A stretch of DNA of 64,000 bases from Lacinutrix neustonica (GTDB taxonomy: Bacteria > Bacteroidota > Bacteroidia > Flavobacteriales > Flavobacteriaceae), in contig NZ_CP113088.1 in NCBI RefSeq assembly GCF_026625145.1, positions 2,645,501-2,709,500 on the forward strand, given 5' to 3'. Positions 8,191 through 19,639 of this stretch are shown piece after piece; within the stretch, counting starts at the first letter, position 1, and each line of letters starts with the position of its first letter. Both the position numbers and the translations under genes were made by a program. The notes under the pieces were generated by a model, which was not told where the DNA came from, searched no databases, and saw only the letters and a list, made by a program, of their open reading frames with translations.

Positions 8191-9174
8191 TTGTATTAAA
8201 GTCCAATTAGGAATGTTTTCTGTAGTATATCGTAGTTTGTAGGAGCGCTCCTTTACTGAATACAAAGAAGATACACAGTACGGATTGGTTATTAACGATT
8301 CACCAGCATTTAACTTAATACCGGAGTAGATCTTTATATTTGTATTTATACAAATATCAGGTGTGTTCGCATCAATAGTTCCTTTCTCTATTGTTTCAGA
8401 GTCAAAACAAAAAGCATTATTATTTTCAAATATGGTATCTTTTGTTATTGAAAAAAGGAGCGTGCTTTTTTCAATTGTGTTCAACACTCCCTTACAAACA
8501 CCTTCTTTTTCTTTGAATTTCGGTTCTTTGGAAAAAAAAGAATGGCGGGTAGTAAGCGTAATTTCTTCCGGTATCAAAATTCCATGAGTACACAGCAAAG
8601 GCTGTAGGCTTTTTGTAATTACAACCTGGGGTTCTTTTGTTAGCGCTACATCCATAGTTTCAGAAATAATTAATTGAAAACAATCTTTTATTTGTGCTTG
8701 AAAATTAGAGGCATCACAAACGAGGTATTCTTTAACACATTTATCATAACTTAAAAAATTAATAATAGTTTTAACAGATGCTATAGAACTTTCATGAATA
8801 TCTAAAAACGTTACCTGAATATCATCAGAGTTAAAAAGTGGTAATAAAGGCACTAACAATGTCCCATAAGGCCCGCTACCAGCATATAAAATAGTAATTG
8901 CTTGTTTTTTATTTTTTAAATCTAAAATAGCACGGTAGATACCTTTTATAAACCTTGCGGTTCTTACATAATCATTAATACAATCAATGGCGTGCTGGGG
9001 AGATAAGGCCATACCGCCATTTACTTCTGTTGCATTGTTTAAAAAAAAATCTCTTAGTAATAATTGATTACTTAAGGTATTGTAATAATTAAAAAGACAT
9101 TCGACTGCTTTTTGTTCGTCTTTTAAAGACTTTGACTTTAATATGTTTAAAACTAAATTTTTCAAAGCGATCAT
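8179..9174 (-). CDS. Class I SAM-dependent methyltransferase-like protein
   Basis: This 331-residue protein has a helical N-terminal half and a Rossmann-type methyltransferase core. Motif I is ILYAGSGPYGTLLVPL (about residues 95-110), a motif II acidic position follows in VTFLDIHES, and later comes LIISETMDVALTKEP. The C-terminal 120 residues are beta-rich, as in PRMT-like enzymes. The substrate is unknown. It converges on the collar-domain gene and may belong with it. It has no DNA-methyltransferase catalytic motif, so I do not link it to the modified-base signature in this window. Confidence 0.65.
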   Translation of the reverse strand: MIALKNLVLNILKSKSLKDEQKAVECLFNYYNTLSNQLLLRDFFLNNATEVNGGMALSPQHAIDCINDYVRTARFIKGIYRAILDLKNKKQAITILYAGSGPYGTLLVPLLPLFNSDDIQVTFLDIHESSIASVKTIINFLSYDKCVKEYLVCDASNFQAQIKDCFQLIISETMDVALTKEPQVVITKSLQPLLCTHGILIPEEITLTTRHSFFSKEPKFKEKEGVCKGVLNTIEKSTLLFSITKDTIFENNNAFCFDSETIEKGTIDANTPDICINTNIKIYSGIKLNAGESLITNPYCVSSLYSVKERSYKLRYTTENIPNWTLIQEDS

Positions 9175-9320
9175 TTTATTTGCTAATGTACATTTTTTAA
9201 GAGAATACTAGCGCTTATACATTTTTTGCCAAGGTTTGTGCTAAAAAAACATTTATTGATACAATTTAATATATTTTTGTGTCTTTGGTGCTTATATAAA
9301 TTATTAACTAACAAAACATT

Positions 9321-12300
9321 ATGGAACAAAAAACTACACTAATTTTTAGAGGTAAGCATTTATTCTTAAGTCTGCTGCTTGCTTCTTTTTATTTAATGAC
9401 CAGTTCATTAAATGCGCAAACCACAGAAGACTTTGAAGATGATACCGTTGGAGCTAAATCCTTTACAGATAATGGTCAAAGTTTTATGATTGTTGATGGA
9501 GGTGGGGAAACAACTTATGACATTGAAAGCTTTGCTGGTGGAGGATGGAATGGTGCTGGACCTGATAATCAATTTATTGACAATACTAGTGGAACACCAG
9601 CTATTGGAGATGGATCTTCTTTTTCTATAACGACAACCGATGGAACAGATATACAAATTAAACACTTCTATTTATTTGTTTCAAATAGAGGTATTACTGG
9701 GCCTGCTTCAACATCTATAACTTTTACAGGGAAAAAGGACGGAGTAGAAGCCTATAGTTTTGTTAAAAGTTCGGAATAGTTGATGGATCTTCATTTACAC
9801 CAAATAATGGATTTACATATATCGATTTTTCAACTGAAGATATAGTTGATCACTCATCTACTAGTGTTGATGAAATTATTATTTCAGCAACAAATGACGC
9901 AGACTATTTAGCATTAGACGCTTTTAGATGGGATCTAGCTCCTACTTGTACAGATCCAACGGTGCCAATAGTCACTTATGCGCCAACTACTGTTTGCGAA
10001 GGAAATTCTACAACATTAAATATTTCCGGAAACTTAAATGATGCCACACAATGGGCCATTTATACGGGGTCTTGTGGTGGTACGCTACTAGGAACAACGA
10101 CTACTTCTTCATTTGTGGTTACGCCTTCGGGCCAAGTACCGCATACTATGTTCGTGGTGAAGGCGGTTGTGTAACTCCAGGGACTTGTGGATCTGTATCA
10201 GTTACAGTCAACGCTTTACCAATGGTAACTTATACCGCTCCTGCAGATCTTTGTGTTGATGCTGGTGTTCAAACCGGTTTAGGTGGCGGAACAGCTACAG
10301 GCGGTGTCTATTCCGGAGCTGGTGTTACTGATGATGGTAACGGTATGACTTACGCTTTCGATCCCGCAGCAGCTGGTGTTGGTGTACATACCCTAACGTA
10401 TACCTTTACAGACGGTAACGGTTGTACAAACGTAGCTTCTGATGATGTTGAAGTATTCGCTCTACCAACAGTAAACTATACTGCACTTGCCGATTTATGT
10501 ATCGATGCTGGTGTTCAAGCTGGTTTAGGTGGCGGAACAGCTACAGGCGGTGTCTATTACTGGAGCTGGTGTTACTGATGATGGTAACGGTATGACTTAC
10601 GCTTTCGATCCCGCAGCAGCTGGTGTTGGTGTACATACCCTAACGTATACCTTTACAGACGGTAACAGTTGTACAAACGCAGCTTCTGATGATGTTGAAG
10701 TATTCGCTCTACCAACAGTAAACTATACTGCACTTGCCGATTTATGTCTCGATGCTGGTGTTCAAACCGGTTTAGGTGGCGGAACAGCTACAGGCGGTGT
10801 CTATTCCGGAGCTGGTGTTACTGATGATGGTAACGGTATGACTTACGCTTTCGATCCCGCAGCAGCTGGTGTGGGTGTACATACCCTAACGTATACCTTT
10901 ACAGACGGTAACGGTTGTACAAACGCAGCTTCTGATGATGTTGAAGTATTCGCTCTACCAACAGTAAACTATACTGCACTTGCCGATTTATGTCTCGATG
11001 CTGGTGTTCAAACCGGTTTAGGTGGCGGAACAGCTACAGGCGGTGTCTATTCTGGAGCTGGTGTTACTGATGATGGTAACGGTATGACTTACGCTTTCGA
11101 TCCCGCAGCAGCTGGTGTTGGTGTACATACCCTAACGTATACCTTTACAGACGGTAACGGTTGTACAAACGCAGCTTCTGATGATGTTGAAGTATTCGCT
11201 CTACCAACAGTAAACTATACTGCACTTGCCGATTTATGTCTCGATGCTGGTGTTCAAACCGGTTTAGGTGGCGGAACAGCTACAGGCGGTGTCTATTACT
11301 GGAGCTGGTGTTACTGATGATGGTAACGGTATGACTTACGCTTTCGATCCCGCAGCAGCTGGTGTTGGTGTACATACCCTAACGTATACCTTTACAGACG
11401 GTAACGGTTGTACAAACGCAGCTTCTGATGATGTTGAAGTATTCGCTCTACCAACAGTAAACTATACTGCACTTGCCGATTTATGTATCGATGCTGGTGT
11501 TCAAGCTGGTTTAGGTGGCGGAACAGCTACAGGGGGTGTATATTCAGGAACTGGTGTTACTGATGATGGAAATGGAACAACCTATTCTTTCGATCCAGCA
11601 GCAGCTGGTGTTGGTGTACATACCCTAACGTATACCTTTACAGACGGTAACGGTTGTACAAACGCAGCTTCTGATGATGTTGAAGTATTCGCTTTACCAA
11701 CCGTAACATATACGGCGCCTGCCGATTTATGTATCGATGCTGGTGTTCAAGCTGGTTATGTTGCTGATACGAGCACACTATTTGGTGCAGACAATCAGGG
11801 CAATTATTTTAGTATCAATATTACGACAGGTGTCGCTACTGTTTTGAATGAAGGTTTTTCTGGAGGTTGTGCATCAGGAGTTACTGCACTTGGCTATGAC
11901 CCATTAAGTGGTATAGGTTTTGGAGAGGAAACAAATGGATGTGGTAGTGGTTTTATGTTTGATATTGCTACCGGAAATCTACTCGGAGTTGGTTCACCTA
12001 ATACAGGTATGCCACCATATTTTCAAGGGGTAAGTGTCTATAATGGCGTTTGGTATACGGTTGGTGTAGCTGGTGCTCCGTTGAGTACTTTTAATCCTAC
12101 AACTCAAGTGTTAACTGAGGTAGGGCCAACAGGTTTAGGCTTAAGTGCTCTTGCTATTGATCCAAATACAGGAATTGCTTATGCAACTACGGGTCAAGGC
12201 GTGACAGAAATTTATACTATTGATTTAAGTACAGGAACCCCTACATTATTGGCCGATACGGGTCTCGGTATTGGGTAGTCTCGAATTTCATAATGGGACA

Positions 12301-13815
12301 TTAGTCGCAGGAGGTGCTCAAGGTAATTACGGGAATATATATACAATAAATATTACTACGGGAGCTGCTACATTAGTGGGGTCTACAGGGATTAATACAA
12401 CAATAACAGGATTGACTTACGGTATGGGTGTATCTCAAGGGCTAGGAACACCAATAGGAGGCGTTTATAGTGGTTCAGGAATAACAGATGATGGTAACGG
12501 AATAACGTACTCTTTCGATCCAGCAGCCGCTGGAGTTGGTGTACATGCCATTACGTACACATATACAAATACAAACGGCTGTACAAATGCAGCGAGTGAT
12601 AATATTGAAGTATTCGCTTTACCAACAGTAACCTATACGGCACCAGCCGATTTATGTATCGATTCCGGAGTTCAAACTGGTCTAGGTGGTGGAATAGCTA
12701 CAGGAGGAGTATATTCAGGACCTGGTGTTACAGATGATGGAAATGGAACAACGTATTCTTTCGATCCGGCAACAGCTGGTGTAGGTGTACACACCCTAAC
12801 GTATACCTTTACAGATGGTAATGTATGTACAAACGCAGCTTCTGATAGTATTGAAGTATTCGCTTTACCAACAGTAAACTATACGGCACCAGCCGATTTA
12901 TGTATTGATGCTGGTGTTCAAGCTGGTTTAGGAGGTGGAACTGCTACAGGCGGTGTCTATTCCGGAGCTGGTGTCACTGATGATGGTAACGGAATGACTT
13001 ACGCTTTCGATCCAGCGGCAGCTGGTGTTGGTGTACATACTATTACTTACACCTTTACAAATGCTAACGGCTGTGCAGACGCAGCTTCTGATGATGTAGA
13101 AGTTTTTACTTTACCAACAGTAACATATATGGCTCCTGCAGATTTATGTATCGATGCTGGAGTTCAAACTGGTTTAGGAGGTGGTACAGCTACAGGCGGT
13201 GTCTATTCCGGAACTGGTGTGACTGATGATGGTAATGGAACAACGTATTCTTTCGATCCAGCAACAGCTGGTGTAGGTGTACACACCCTAACGTATACCT
13301 TTACAGATGGTAATGTATGTACAAACGCTGCTTCTGATGATATTGAAGTATTAAATGCAGACAATACGGTTTCGCAGGTTGTTGATGTGTTAACAGCGAA
13401 TCAAGCTGGAGCCACGTACCAGTGGTACGAGTGCCCCAACACTTTATTATCATCAGAGACTGGCCAAAGTTTTACAGCGACTGCTCTTGGGGACTACAAA
13501 GTGGTGATAACGAATAGTAGTTGTGTTGTAGAATCCTCTTGTGTTTCAGTAACGACATTAGGTCTCAATACATTCGACGTAGCATCTAAGTTTTCTATGT
13601 ATCCAAACCCGAGTAATGGGCAGGTAAAAATTAAGTCTACTATGGGTGGTGACTTTGAAATTGTTAATTTACTAGGCCAAACGGTAAAAGCATTTGAAGT
13701 TAAAGCCAATGTAGAGACTACGGTTTTTATTGGAGAGTTAAGTGAAGGCTTGTATCTTGTTAAAGCGACGAATCGTTCTAATATAGCTAGCAAAAAATTA
13801 ATTATTAAAAAGTAA
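9321..13815 (+). CDS. Giant secreted repeat protein with T9SS sorting signal
   Basis: One gene of about 1497 residues. It has a signal peptide ending near SSLNAQ, then a beta-rich N-terminal domain of about 200 residues. From 10213 come ten copies of an 82-residue (246-bp) PKD/Ig-like repeat. A beta-propeller-like domain of about 220 residues is spliced into repeat 7. The C-terminal type A Por signal (MYPNPSNGQ ... SKKLIIKK) directs type IX export and surface attachment. Frame breaks at 9771, 10127, 10558, 11297 and 12263 all sit at expected TCTGG sites; corrected length is 4494 bases. A -7-like TATTTTTG is at 9272. Likely an adhesin or matrix protein. Confidence 0.85.
10213..13353 (+). repeat. 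Ten 246-bp tandem protein repeats, one interrupted
   Basis: Units start at about 10213, 10459, 10706, 10952, 11198, 11445, 11691, 12616, 12862 and 13108. Spacing is exactly 246 apart from two 247-base units that each carry one extra base in TACTGG. Units 2 to 6 are nearly identical at the DNA level; the last three are more diverged. Unit 7 is split after GVQAG by the propeller-like insert (about 11757-12430) and resumes at [12 protein letters not shown]. Confidence 0.93.
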
Positions 13816-13834
13816 CTTAATAAGTAGTTTATAT

Positions 13835-13877
13835 ACAAAGCGTGAATTCTTTATAGAATTCACGCTTTGTTTTTTTA
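13835..13877 (+). terminator. Rho-independent terminator after the repeat protein
   Basis: The perfect hairpin ACAAAGCGTGAATTC / GAATTCACGCTTTGT is followed by seven T. Confidence 0.92.
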
Positions 13878-13902
13878 TAAAAATAGTGTTGTCTTTGGAA
13901 GT

Positions 13903-14427
13903 TTAATCAACATAATCCAACTCTGTAAAAGAGCCGGTCATTGCTGTGGTATTATTGCCATCTATAGAGGCGGCTGCAACACTAAAATGTCCTGAAATTA
14001 AACGATGACCAGGTGCTGTAGGGTGTGTTCTATTATTAGTAATAGTAACGCTACCACTTGTTGAGAAATATGAAATCTGAGGTTGTTGTTGTCTTATTAG
14101 GGTGTAGGTCGTAAAATTATTGGCATCAATATTCCCCATGTCCTTAACAGTGCCTTTATCAAATCCTTCAGTTCCATTTAAAAACAAGGTAATTATATCG
14201 CCATTCACATCTGCAATATCGATACTTAAGGTGTTGCCATTGGTTCCTTTTGTAATTTGATACACCCCTATTATAAACGAATATTCGGTATAAGCTCCGC
14301 CATTAATTACGGCTTGAAATTCTGCTTCACCTGCTGGAGGGTTTTCAGGAGCATCATCATTTTTACTACAGGACGCCAGTGTAATCACCGTTAAAACTAA
14401 AAAAGCATAATGTTGTAGGGTCTTCAT
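13903..14427 (-). CDS. Unknown lipoprotein
   Basis: This 174-residue lipoprotein has a signal peptide with a clear lipobox (TLASC, Cys about residue 20) followed by SKNDD, a typical flavobacterial export tether. The mature domain is beta-rich and Asn/Thr/Gly-rich, resembling small calycin-like or DUF6252-type domains, but I cannot assign a family. It is monocistronic on the minus strand, convergent with the repeat protein. Confidence 0.75.
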   Translation of the reverse strand: MKTLQHYAFLVLTVITLASCSKNDDAPENPPAGEAEFQAVINGGAYTEYSFIIGVYQITKGTNGNTLSIDIADVNGDIITLFLNGTEGFDKGTVKDMGNIDANNFTTYTLIRQQQPQISYFSTSGSVTITNNRTHPTAPGHRLISGHFSVAAASIDGNNTTAMTGSFTELDYVD

Positions 14428-14537
14428 AATGTTGAGGTTTGAGTTATATGGATAGTACCAGTGCCATTTTAAAGAGCATGTCTTTTTTTAGTGTTGATTT
14501 GGGTATATGTGTATTCTAGTATAAATGAAATAGGTTT

Positions 14538-15009
14538 TTAAATTTTAATCTGCCTTTCAATCTGCTGGTCTAAGGAAATAAATGTTTCGGTTCTCGAAAC
14601 ACCGGATATGGATTGTATTTCACTATTTAATAAATGCATTAAATGCGCATTGTCTTTACACAATATCTTAATTAAAATACTCCAATTACCCGTGGTATAG
14701 TGACATTCCAAAACTTCAGGGATTTTTTTAAGTTGTTTTACAGCTTCAGGGTTACTCATGGCTTTATCCAAATAAATGCCAACAAAAGCCATGGTTGTAT
14801 AGCCTAAAACCTTTGGGTTTATAACAAATTTGGATCCTGCAATTAAACCAGATTTTTCAAGTTTCCTTAAACGCTGGTGGATGGCTGCTCCAGGAGATAC
14901 CTACTTGACGTGCTATTTCTAAAACAGAAGTTCTTGCATCCTGCATGAGCGCACGGAGTATTTTTTTATCGATGCCATCGATGTGTATGTTTTGATTTAT
15001 AACTTTCAT
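14538..15009 (-). CDS. Lrp/AsnC family transcriptional regulator
   Basis: This is a 156-residue regulator once the frame break at 14890-14895 is corrected (CCAGGA on the plus strand where CCAGA is expected). The N-terminal winged helix reads IDGIDKKILRAL and EIARQVGISGAAIHQRL. The C-terminal part is the RAM ligand-binding domain (about residues 75-150). Lrp-type regulators bind amino acids. The gene lies downstream of, and in the same orientation as, the saccharopine-dehydrogenase-like gene, so a link to lysine metabolism is plausible but not shown. The 239-base gap upstream probably holds its own promoter. Confidence 0.88.
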
Positions 15010-15248
15010 ATGTATCTCTTAAGAAAGCTGGGCGCTTAGGTTTAGCATTTCTACGCAGGCAGAAATTTATTAGGTTTTAATTTATAATTATCAAAGCGAA
15101 TGACGCATGAATCTACAACATAAAAGTAATCAAATGATTTTAACTTGACATGAGATATTACTTTAGGGAAAGAAACAGACACACTTTGTGCTTTCGAAAA
15201 GTAAAAAACACATCAAGTAATTCTCACCTTATGGCTATCTTTATTAAA

Positions 15249-16612
15249 TTATGCGTTTAAAGGATTGTAGCCTAAATAAGGCACATGTTTCTCTTTAAAA
15301 GCAATGCCAAAACTTTTTAATTCTTCTAAAATAGGATCGTAAACCTCTTTGCTAATGGGTCTTAAAACACCTGGTGTTGTGATTTTTTTATTTAAAATTG
15401 CCAATGCGGCAATAGCGACTGGTAAACCAACAGTTTTTGACATCGCTGTATAGGTTTGGTCTTCACCTAAAGTGACCATGGTGGCATCAATCTGATGTTT
15501 TTCACCATCTAATTCGTAACCAAACTTATGATACATCACAATCATATCTTTGTCGGTTTCATCTAAAGACCAACTGTCCATCAAAATCTTTTGTAAGATT
15601 TGTGCAGGTGTCGCTTTTTTAAGTCCTACCATTTTTGATGGACTAAAAATATCTAACTCTTCAAATTTATCCCAAATAACATCGTCCTGATCAATTTTTA
15701 AAGCATGTCTAAATTTCAATTCGACCGAGTCTGTAGGGCTGTAAGCTAAAAAAGAGTTTACAAAATCGCGATAACTCATGTTTTCGCTATCATCGATGGT
15801 GTAACTGTCATCTGTCATACCGAGTGCGACAAATACATTCCATGCCCGACTGAAGCCCACGCGACGAATGGTGCCTCGGTAAAGTGTTTTTACATCATTA
15901 AGGGCATAAATGCTTTGATATTTTAACGAATCACGGTTAGCATAGCCTTCAAAGCGTCCAAAACCTTCCACTTCCAAGAATTCTGTACGTCTAAATAATC
16001 GGTTATATGGAATATACTTATAAGTACCTTCTTGTAAAAATTTAGCAGCACTTCCTTGTCCTGCAACGACAACATTTCGAGGGTTCCATGTAAACTTGTA
16101 GTTCCATAAGTTGTTGTCGCTCTCCGGCGCAACTAAGCCACCAGTAAAGGATTCGAATAAAATTATTTTTCCCCCTTCGGCTCTAATACGATCGATCACC
16201 TGCATAGCACTCATATGGTCAATGCCGGGATCGACTCCAATTTCATTCATAAAGACTAAGCCTTTTCTTTTTACTTGTGTATCCAAAGCCTGCATTTCGT
16301 CACTCACATAAGACGCCGTGACCATATTTTTATCATAAGTAACACAATCTTTAGCCACTTCAATATGGAAACGAGCAGGGAGCATAGAAATAACAATATC
16401 TGCATTTTGAACGGCGTCTGCTCTAGATTTTTTATTAAAAACATCTAAAGTAATGGCCGTGGCATTTTCGTGATTGTCTATTAATTTTATGGCAGTACCT
16501 ATGTCTAAATCACCAACGGTAATATGAAGATCTTCACTTTTAGATTTATCTAATAAATATTTAATTAAATAGGAAGTCGATTTCCCGAACCTATGACCAA
16601 AATCTTTCGCAT
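15249..16612 (-). CDS. Saccharopine dehydrogenase family protein
   Basis: This 454-residue oxidoreductase of the saccharopine dehydrogenase family (lysine metabolism) has a Rossmann N-terminus (RKILVIGSGKSTSYLIKYL) and the family C-terminal domain with YGTI-type strands. The frame breaks at 16585-16588 (CCGA on the plus strand for CCAGA). Correcting it moves the start to the ATG at 16612, restores the NAD(P) motif and explains why the uncorrected frame appears to start upstream with an unrelated sequence. Which half-reaction it catalyses cannot be told. A glutaryl-CoA dehydrogenase gene at 39.8-40.9 kb would suit a lysine-degradation route. Confidence 0.85.
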
Positions 16613-16724
16613 AATGATAATTGTTGAGTAGTTTTGTATTTAGCAATTGAATTTTAAAAGGCATTGCCATTAGATCGCGAATGTAGTAAAATACAAGCGT
16701 TATTAAAACTCAAAATAAAATAAA

Positions 16725-17114
16725 ATGAATAAAAAAGTATTGATATCAGCTGGAGTTACGGGTGTGTTAGCCGTTTTAATTGGAGCTTTTGCAGCGCATG
16801 GATTAAAAACTAAAATATCCAATGAGGCCATGCAGTCTTTTCAAACGGGCGTGCGCTACCAAATGTATCATGCCTTACTTTTGTTGTTTGTTGGTAGTAC
16901 GTCCATGCTTTCAATAAAGAGTAAAAAAATGATTTGTTATATGGTAATTATGGGCGTCTTTTTCTTTTCGTGCTCCATCTATGGGTTAGCAACCAATGCC
17001 TTGTCCAATTTCGATTTTAAAACAATAGGATTCATCACTCCAATAGGAGGTCTTTTTTTAGTAGGTGCCTGGATAACAATGATTATCGGGTTTTTAAAGT
17101 TTAAAATGAATTAA
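16725..17114 (+). CDS. DUF423 family membrane protein
   Basis: This 129-residue protein has four membrane segments and the DUF423 hallmarks: GAFAAHGLK near residue 22, FQTGVRYQMYHALLLL in the middle and a Gly-rich last helix. Function is unknown in all bacteria. It is divergent from the saccharopine-dehydrogenase-like gene and precedes pckA by 67 bases, but pckA has its own promoter. Confidence 0.9.
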   Translation: MNKKVLISAGVTGVLAVLIGAFAAHGLKTKISNEAMQSFQTGVRYQMYHALLLLFVGSTSMLSIKSKKMICYMVIMGVFFFSCSIYGLATNALSNFDFKTIGFITPIGGLFLVGAWITMIIGFLKFKMN

Positions 17115-17150
17115 TCTTGAATTTAACGTCGCTTTTTTTATAATAATCAT

Positions 17151-17158
17151 TAATTTTG
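17151..17158 (+). promoter_or_regulatory. -7 promoter box (TAATTTTG) of pckA
   Basis: It matches TAnnTTTG and is 23 bases before the pckA start codon, within the gap after the DUF423 gene. Confidence 0.6.
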
Positions 17159-17181
17159 TAGCTTAAACAACAAACTAAATT

Positions 17182-18799
17182 ATGGTAAACCATACAGACT
17201 CTACGAAAACGATTTCGTTAGAACAATACGGTATTAAGAATGCTACTATTCGATACCAATTATCACCTAAAGATTTACAGGAGATTACAATAGAAAAAGA
17301 CCAAGGTGTTAAGACAGCCTCCGGAGCTTTAGCTGTGAACACTGGTGAATTTACGGGTCGCTCTCCCAAAGACCGCTTTATTGTTAAAGATGACATAACA
17401 AAAGATCGTGTCCGGTGGGGCAATATAAATATTCCTTTTGATCCTGATAAATTTGATAAACTGTACGATAAAGTAACGGCTTACTTATCAGAAAAAGAGG
17501 TATTTGTTAGAGATAGTTATGCTTGCGCAGATGAGAACTATAAATTGAACATCCGGGTTATTAATGAGTATCCTTGGAGTAACATGTTTGCTTACAATAT
17601 GTTTCTACGCCCAACGGATGCTGAATTAGAAAATTTTGCGCCGAATGGACCATTGTAAATGCTCCAGGTTTTATGGCGAACCCTGAAGAAGATGGGACAC
17701 GACAACACAATTTTGCTATTTTAAACTTTACAAAAAAAACAGCTCTAATTGGGGGTACCGGGTATACCGGAGAAATTAAGAAAGGTATTTTTTCTGCTCT
17801 TAATTTTATTTTACCAGTTTTTAAAGAGACCTTACCCATGCACTGTAGTGCAAATGTTGGAAAGCACGGGGATACGGCTATATTTTTTGGTTTGTCGGGT
17901 ACAGGGAAAACAACCTTGTCAACAGATCCGGATAGAAGTTTAATTGGGGATGACGAGCATGGTTGGACGAAAGAGAACACAGTATTTAATTTTGAAGGCG
18001 GTTGCTATGCAAAGGTTATAAACTTATCTCGAGAGCAAGAGCCGGAGATTTATGATGCCATTAAAAAAGGTGCTATTCTTGAAAATGTTATTTTAAACGA
18101 CAAAGGAGAAGTCGATTTTGAAGATACATCCATTACGCAAAATACTAGGGTAAGTTATCCTCTTGATTATATCGAAAATATTAGAGTGCCATCTATTGGT
18201 GAAAACCCAAAGAATATTTTCTTTTTAACGGCAGACGCCTTTGGTGTATTGCCTCCAATTTCTAAATTAACACCGGCGCAAGCAGCCTACCACTTTATTT
18301 CACGGTTATACCGCTAAAGTAGCAGGAACAGAGGCTGGTGTAGTAGAACCACAGCCTTCCTTTTCTGCCTGTTTTGGTGCGCCCTTTATGCCACTGCATC
18401 CTACAAAATATGCCGAGATGTTAAGTAAGAAAATGAAAGATGCTAATGTGAATGTCACGGTTAGTCAATACGGGTTGGTCCGGTGGATCTTATGGTGTAG
18501 GAAGTCGTATGAAACTAAAATACACGCGCGCGATGATAACAGCGGTGTTAAACGGTGATTTAGGACTCTATAATTACAATGACTATCATATTCACTCTGT
18601 ATTTGGTGTGGCGCAACCTAGGTCTTGTCCTGGTGTTCCTGATGAGGTGTTAAGCCCTAGAGCTATGTGGGATAATGATAAAGCGTATTATGATACGGCA
18701 TTTAAATTAGCGAATGCGTTTAGAGATAATTTTACGCAATTTGAAGAAAATGCTAGTGAAGAAATAAGAAGGGGTGGCCCACAACGTTACTCTTATTAA
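17182..18799 (+). CDS. pckA: Phosphoenolpyruvate carboxykinase (ATP)
   Basis: It catalyses oxaloacetate + ATP to phosphoenolpyruvate + CO2 + ADP, the first committed step of gluconeogenesis. After correction it is 538 residues. Visible motifs are [12 protein letters not shown], the P-loop [11 protein letters not shown] (about residue 236), DDEHGW, and [18 protein letters not shown]. The frame breaks at 17641 (CCGA), 18300 (TCACGG) and 18455 (TCACGG). Reading TCTGG at 18455 restores the Trp of VNVWLVNTGW expected in this group. The ORF appears as three pieces only because of these sites. A bidirectional terminator separates it from hemD. Confidence 0.96.
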
Positions 18800-18808
18800 C
18801 AAGCAAAA

Positions 18809-18853
18809 GCAGACATAAAAAAAGCGACCAATTGGTCGCTTTTTTATGTCTGC
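18809..18853. terminator. Bidirectional terminator, long perfect palindrome
   Basis: It is a 45-base region with an essentially perfect inverted repeat (GCAGACATAAAAAA, GCGACCAATTGGTCGC, TTTTTTATGTCTGC). It serves both pckA (+) and hemD (-). Confidence 0.93.
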
Positions 18854-18869
18854 ATATAAATAATAAAGG

Positions 18870-19614
18870 TTATTTTTTATTAACCGAATCAATGTATTTC
18901 TTAAGGGCCATGGTCATAGAAGGCGTTTCAGGCGTTGGAGCAGAAATATCTACTCTTAACCCTTTAGCTTCAACCGCTTTTATCGTAGAATTGCCAAAAA
19001 CAGCAATGCGTGTGTCATTTTGTTTAAAATCAGGGAAATTATGAAACAATGAATCTATACCGCTTGGACTAAAAAACACCAAAATGTCATAGGTTACATT
19101 TTCTAAATCTGATAAATCACTAATTACTGTTCTATAAAAAACAGCTTCTTTCCACTTTACATCTAAAGCATTTAAAACTTCAGGAACTTCGGTTTCAATT
19201 TATCGGTGGTAGGTAATAAAAACGCCTCGTCTTTATACTTCTTAATTAAAGGAGATAATTCTTCAAAAGTTCTCTTACCAACATAAATTTTGCGCTTTCG
19301 GTATACCACGTACTTTTGAAGATAGTAAGCAACCGCTTCACTCGGCAAAAATACTTCATACTGTCCGGGACTTTGAAGCGCATTTCGTCTGCTATTCTAA
19401 AATAGTGATCTACGGCATTTCTACTGGTTAAAATTATAGCAGTAAATTTAGTGAGATCAATTTTTTGTTGTCTGATTTCTTTCGAGGGCACGCCTTCTAC
19501 ATGAATAAAAGGTCTAAAGTCTATTTTAACTTTTTGTCTTTCAGACAAATCGAAATATGGCGAATTTTCTATTTTAGGTTCAGGTTGCGAGACTAAAATT
19601 GTTTTCACTTTCAT
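18870..19614 (-). CDS. hemD: Uroporphyrinogen-III synthase
   Basis: It cyclises hydroxymethylbilane to uroporphyrinogen III in tetrapyrrole synthesis. The corrected product is 248 residues with the two-lobed HemD layout: AIILTSRNAVDHYF in lobe 1, YVGKRTFEEL, and FFSPSGIDSLF with AVFGNSTIKAVEAKGLRV in lobe 2. HemD is poorly conserved, but these motifs are typical. Breaks: a T-run undercall (A5 on plus, 19347-19351) and a TCTGG-type site at 19189-19192. It is downstream of, and probably co-transcribed with, the DUF4271 gene, an arrangement I know from other flavobacteria. Confidence 0.88.
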
Positions 19615-19639
19615 ATTTTTTTAGTTTTGTTTAACCCAC

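Noticed and set aside
8179..9174. The methyltransferase as the enzyme behind the CCAGA signature
   Set aside because: It lacks the catalytic motifs of DNA methyltransferases and its fold suggests a different substrate.
10051..12278. Several separate genes inside the repeat region
   Set aside because: The overlapping frames are continuous once TCTGG is restored at 10127, 10558, 11297 and 12263; the signal peptide and T9SS signal occur once each at the ends.
10213..13353. CRISPR array
   Set aside because: Units are 246 bases of protein-coding repeat without unique spacers and no cas genes are near.
17182..18799. pckA and some 28 other genes as real pseudogenes
   Set aside because: Too many essential genes (dnaE, tyrS, rimM, pckA) would be dead at once, and nearly all breaks fall at the same five-base motif. 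The rest are homopolymers.
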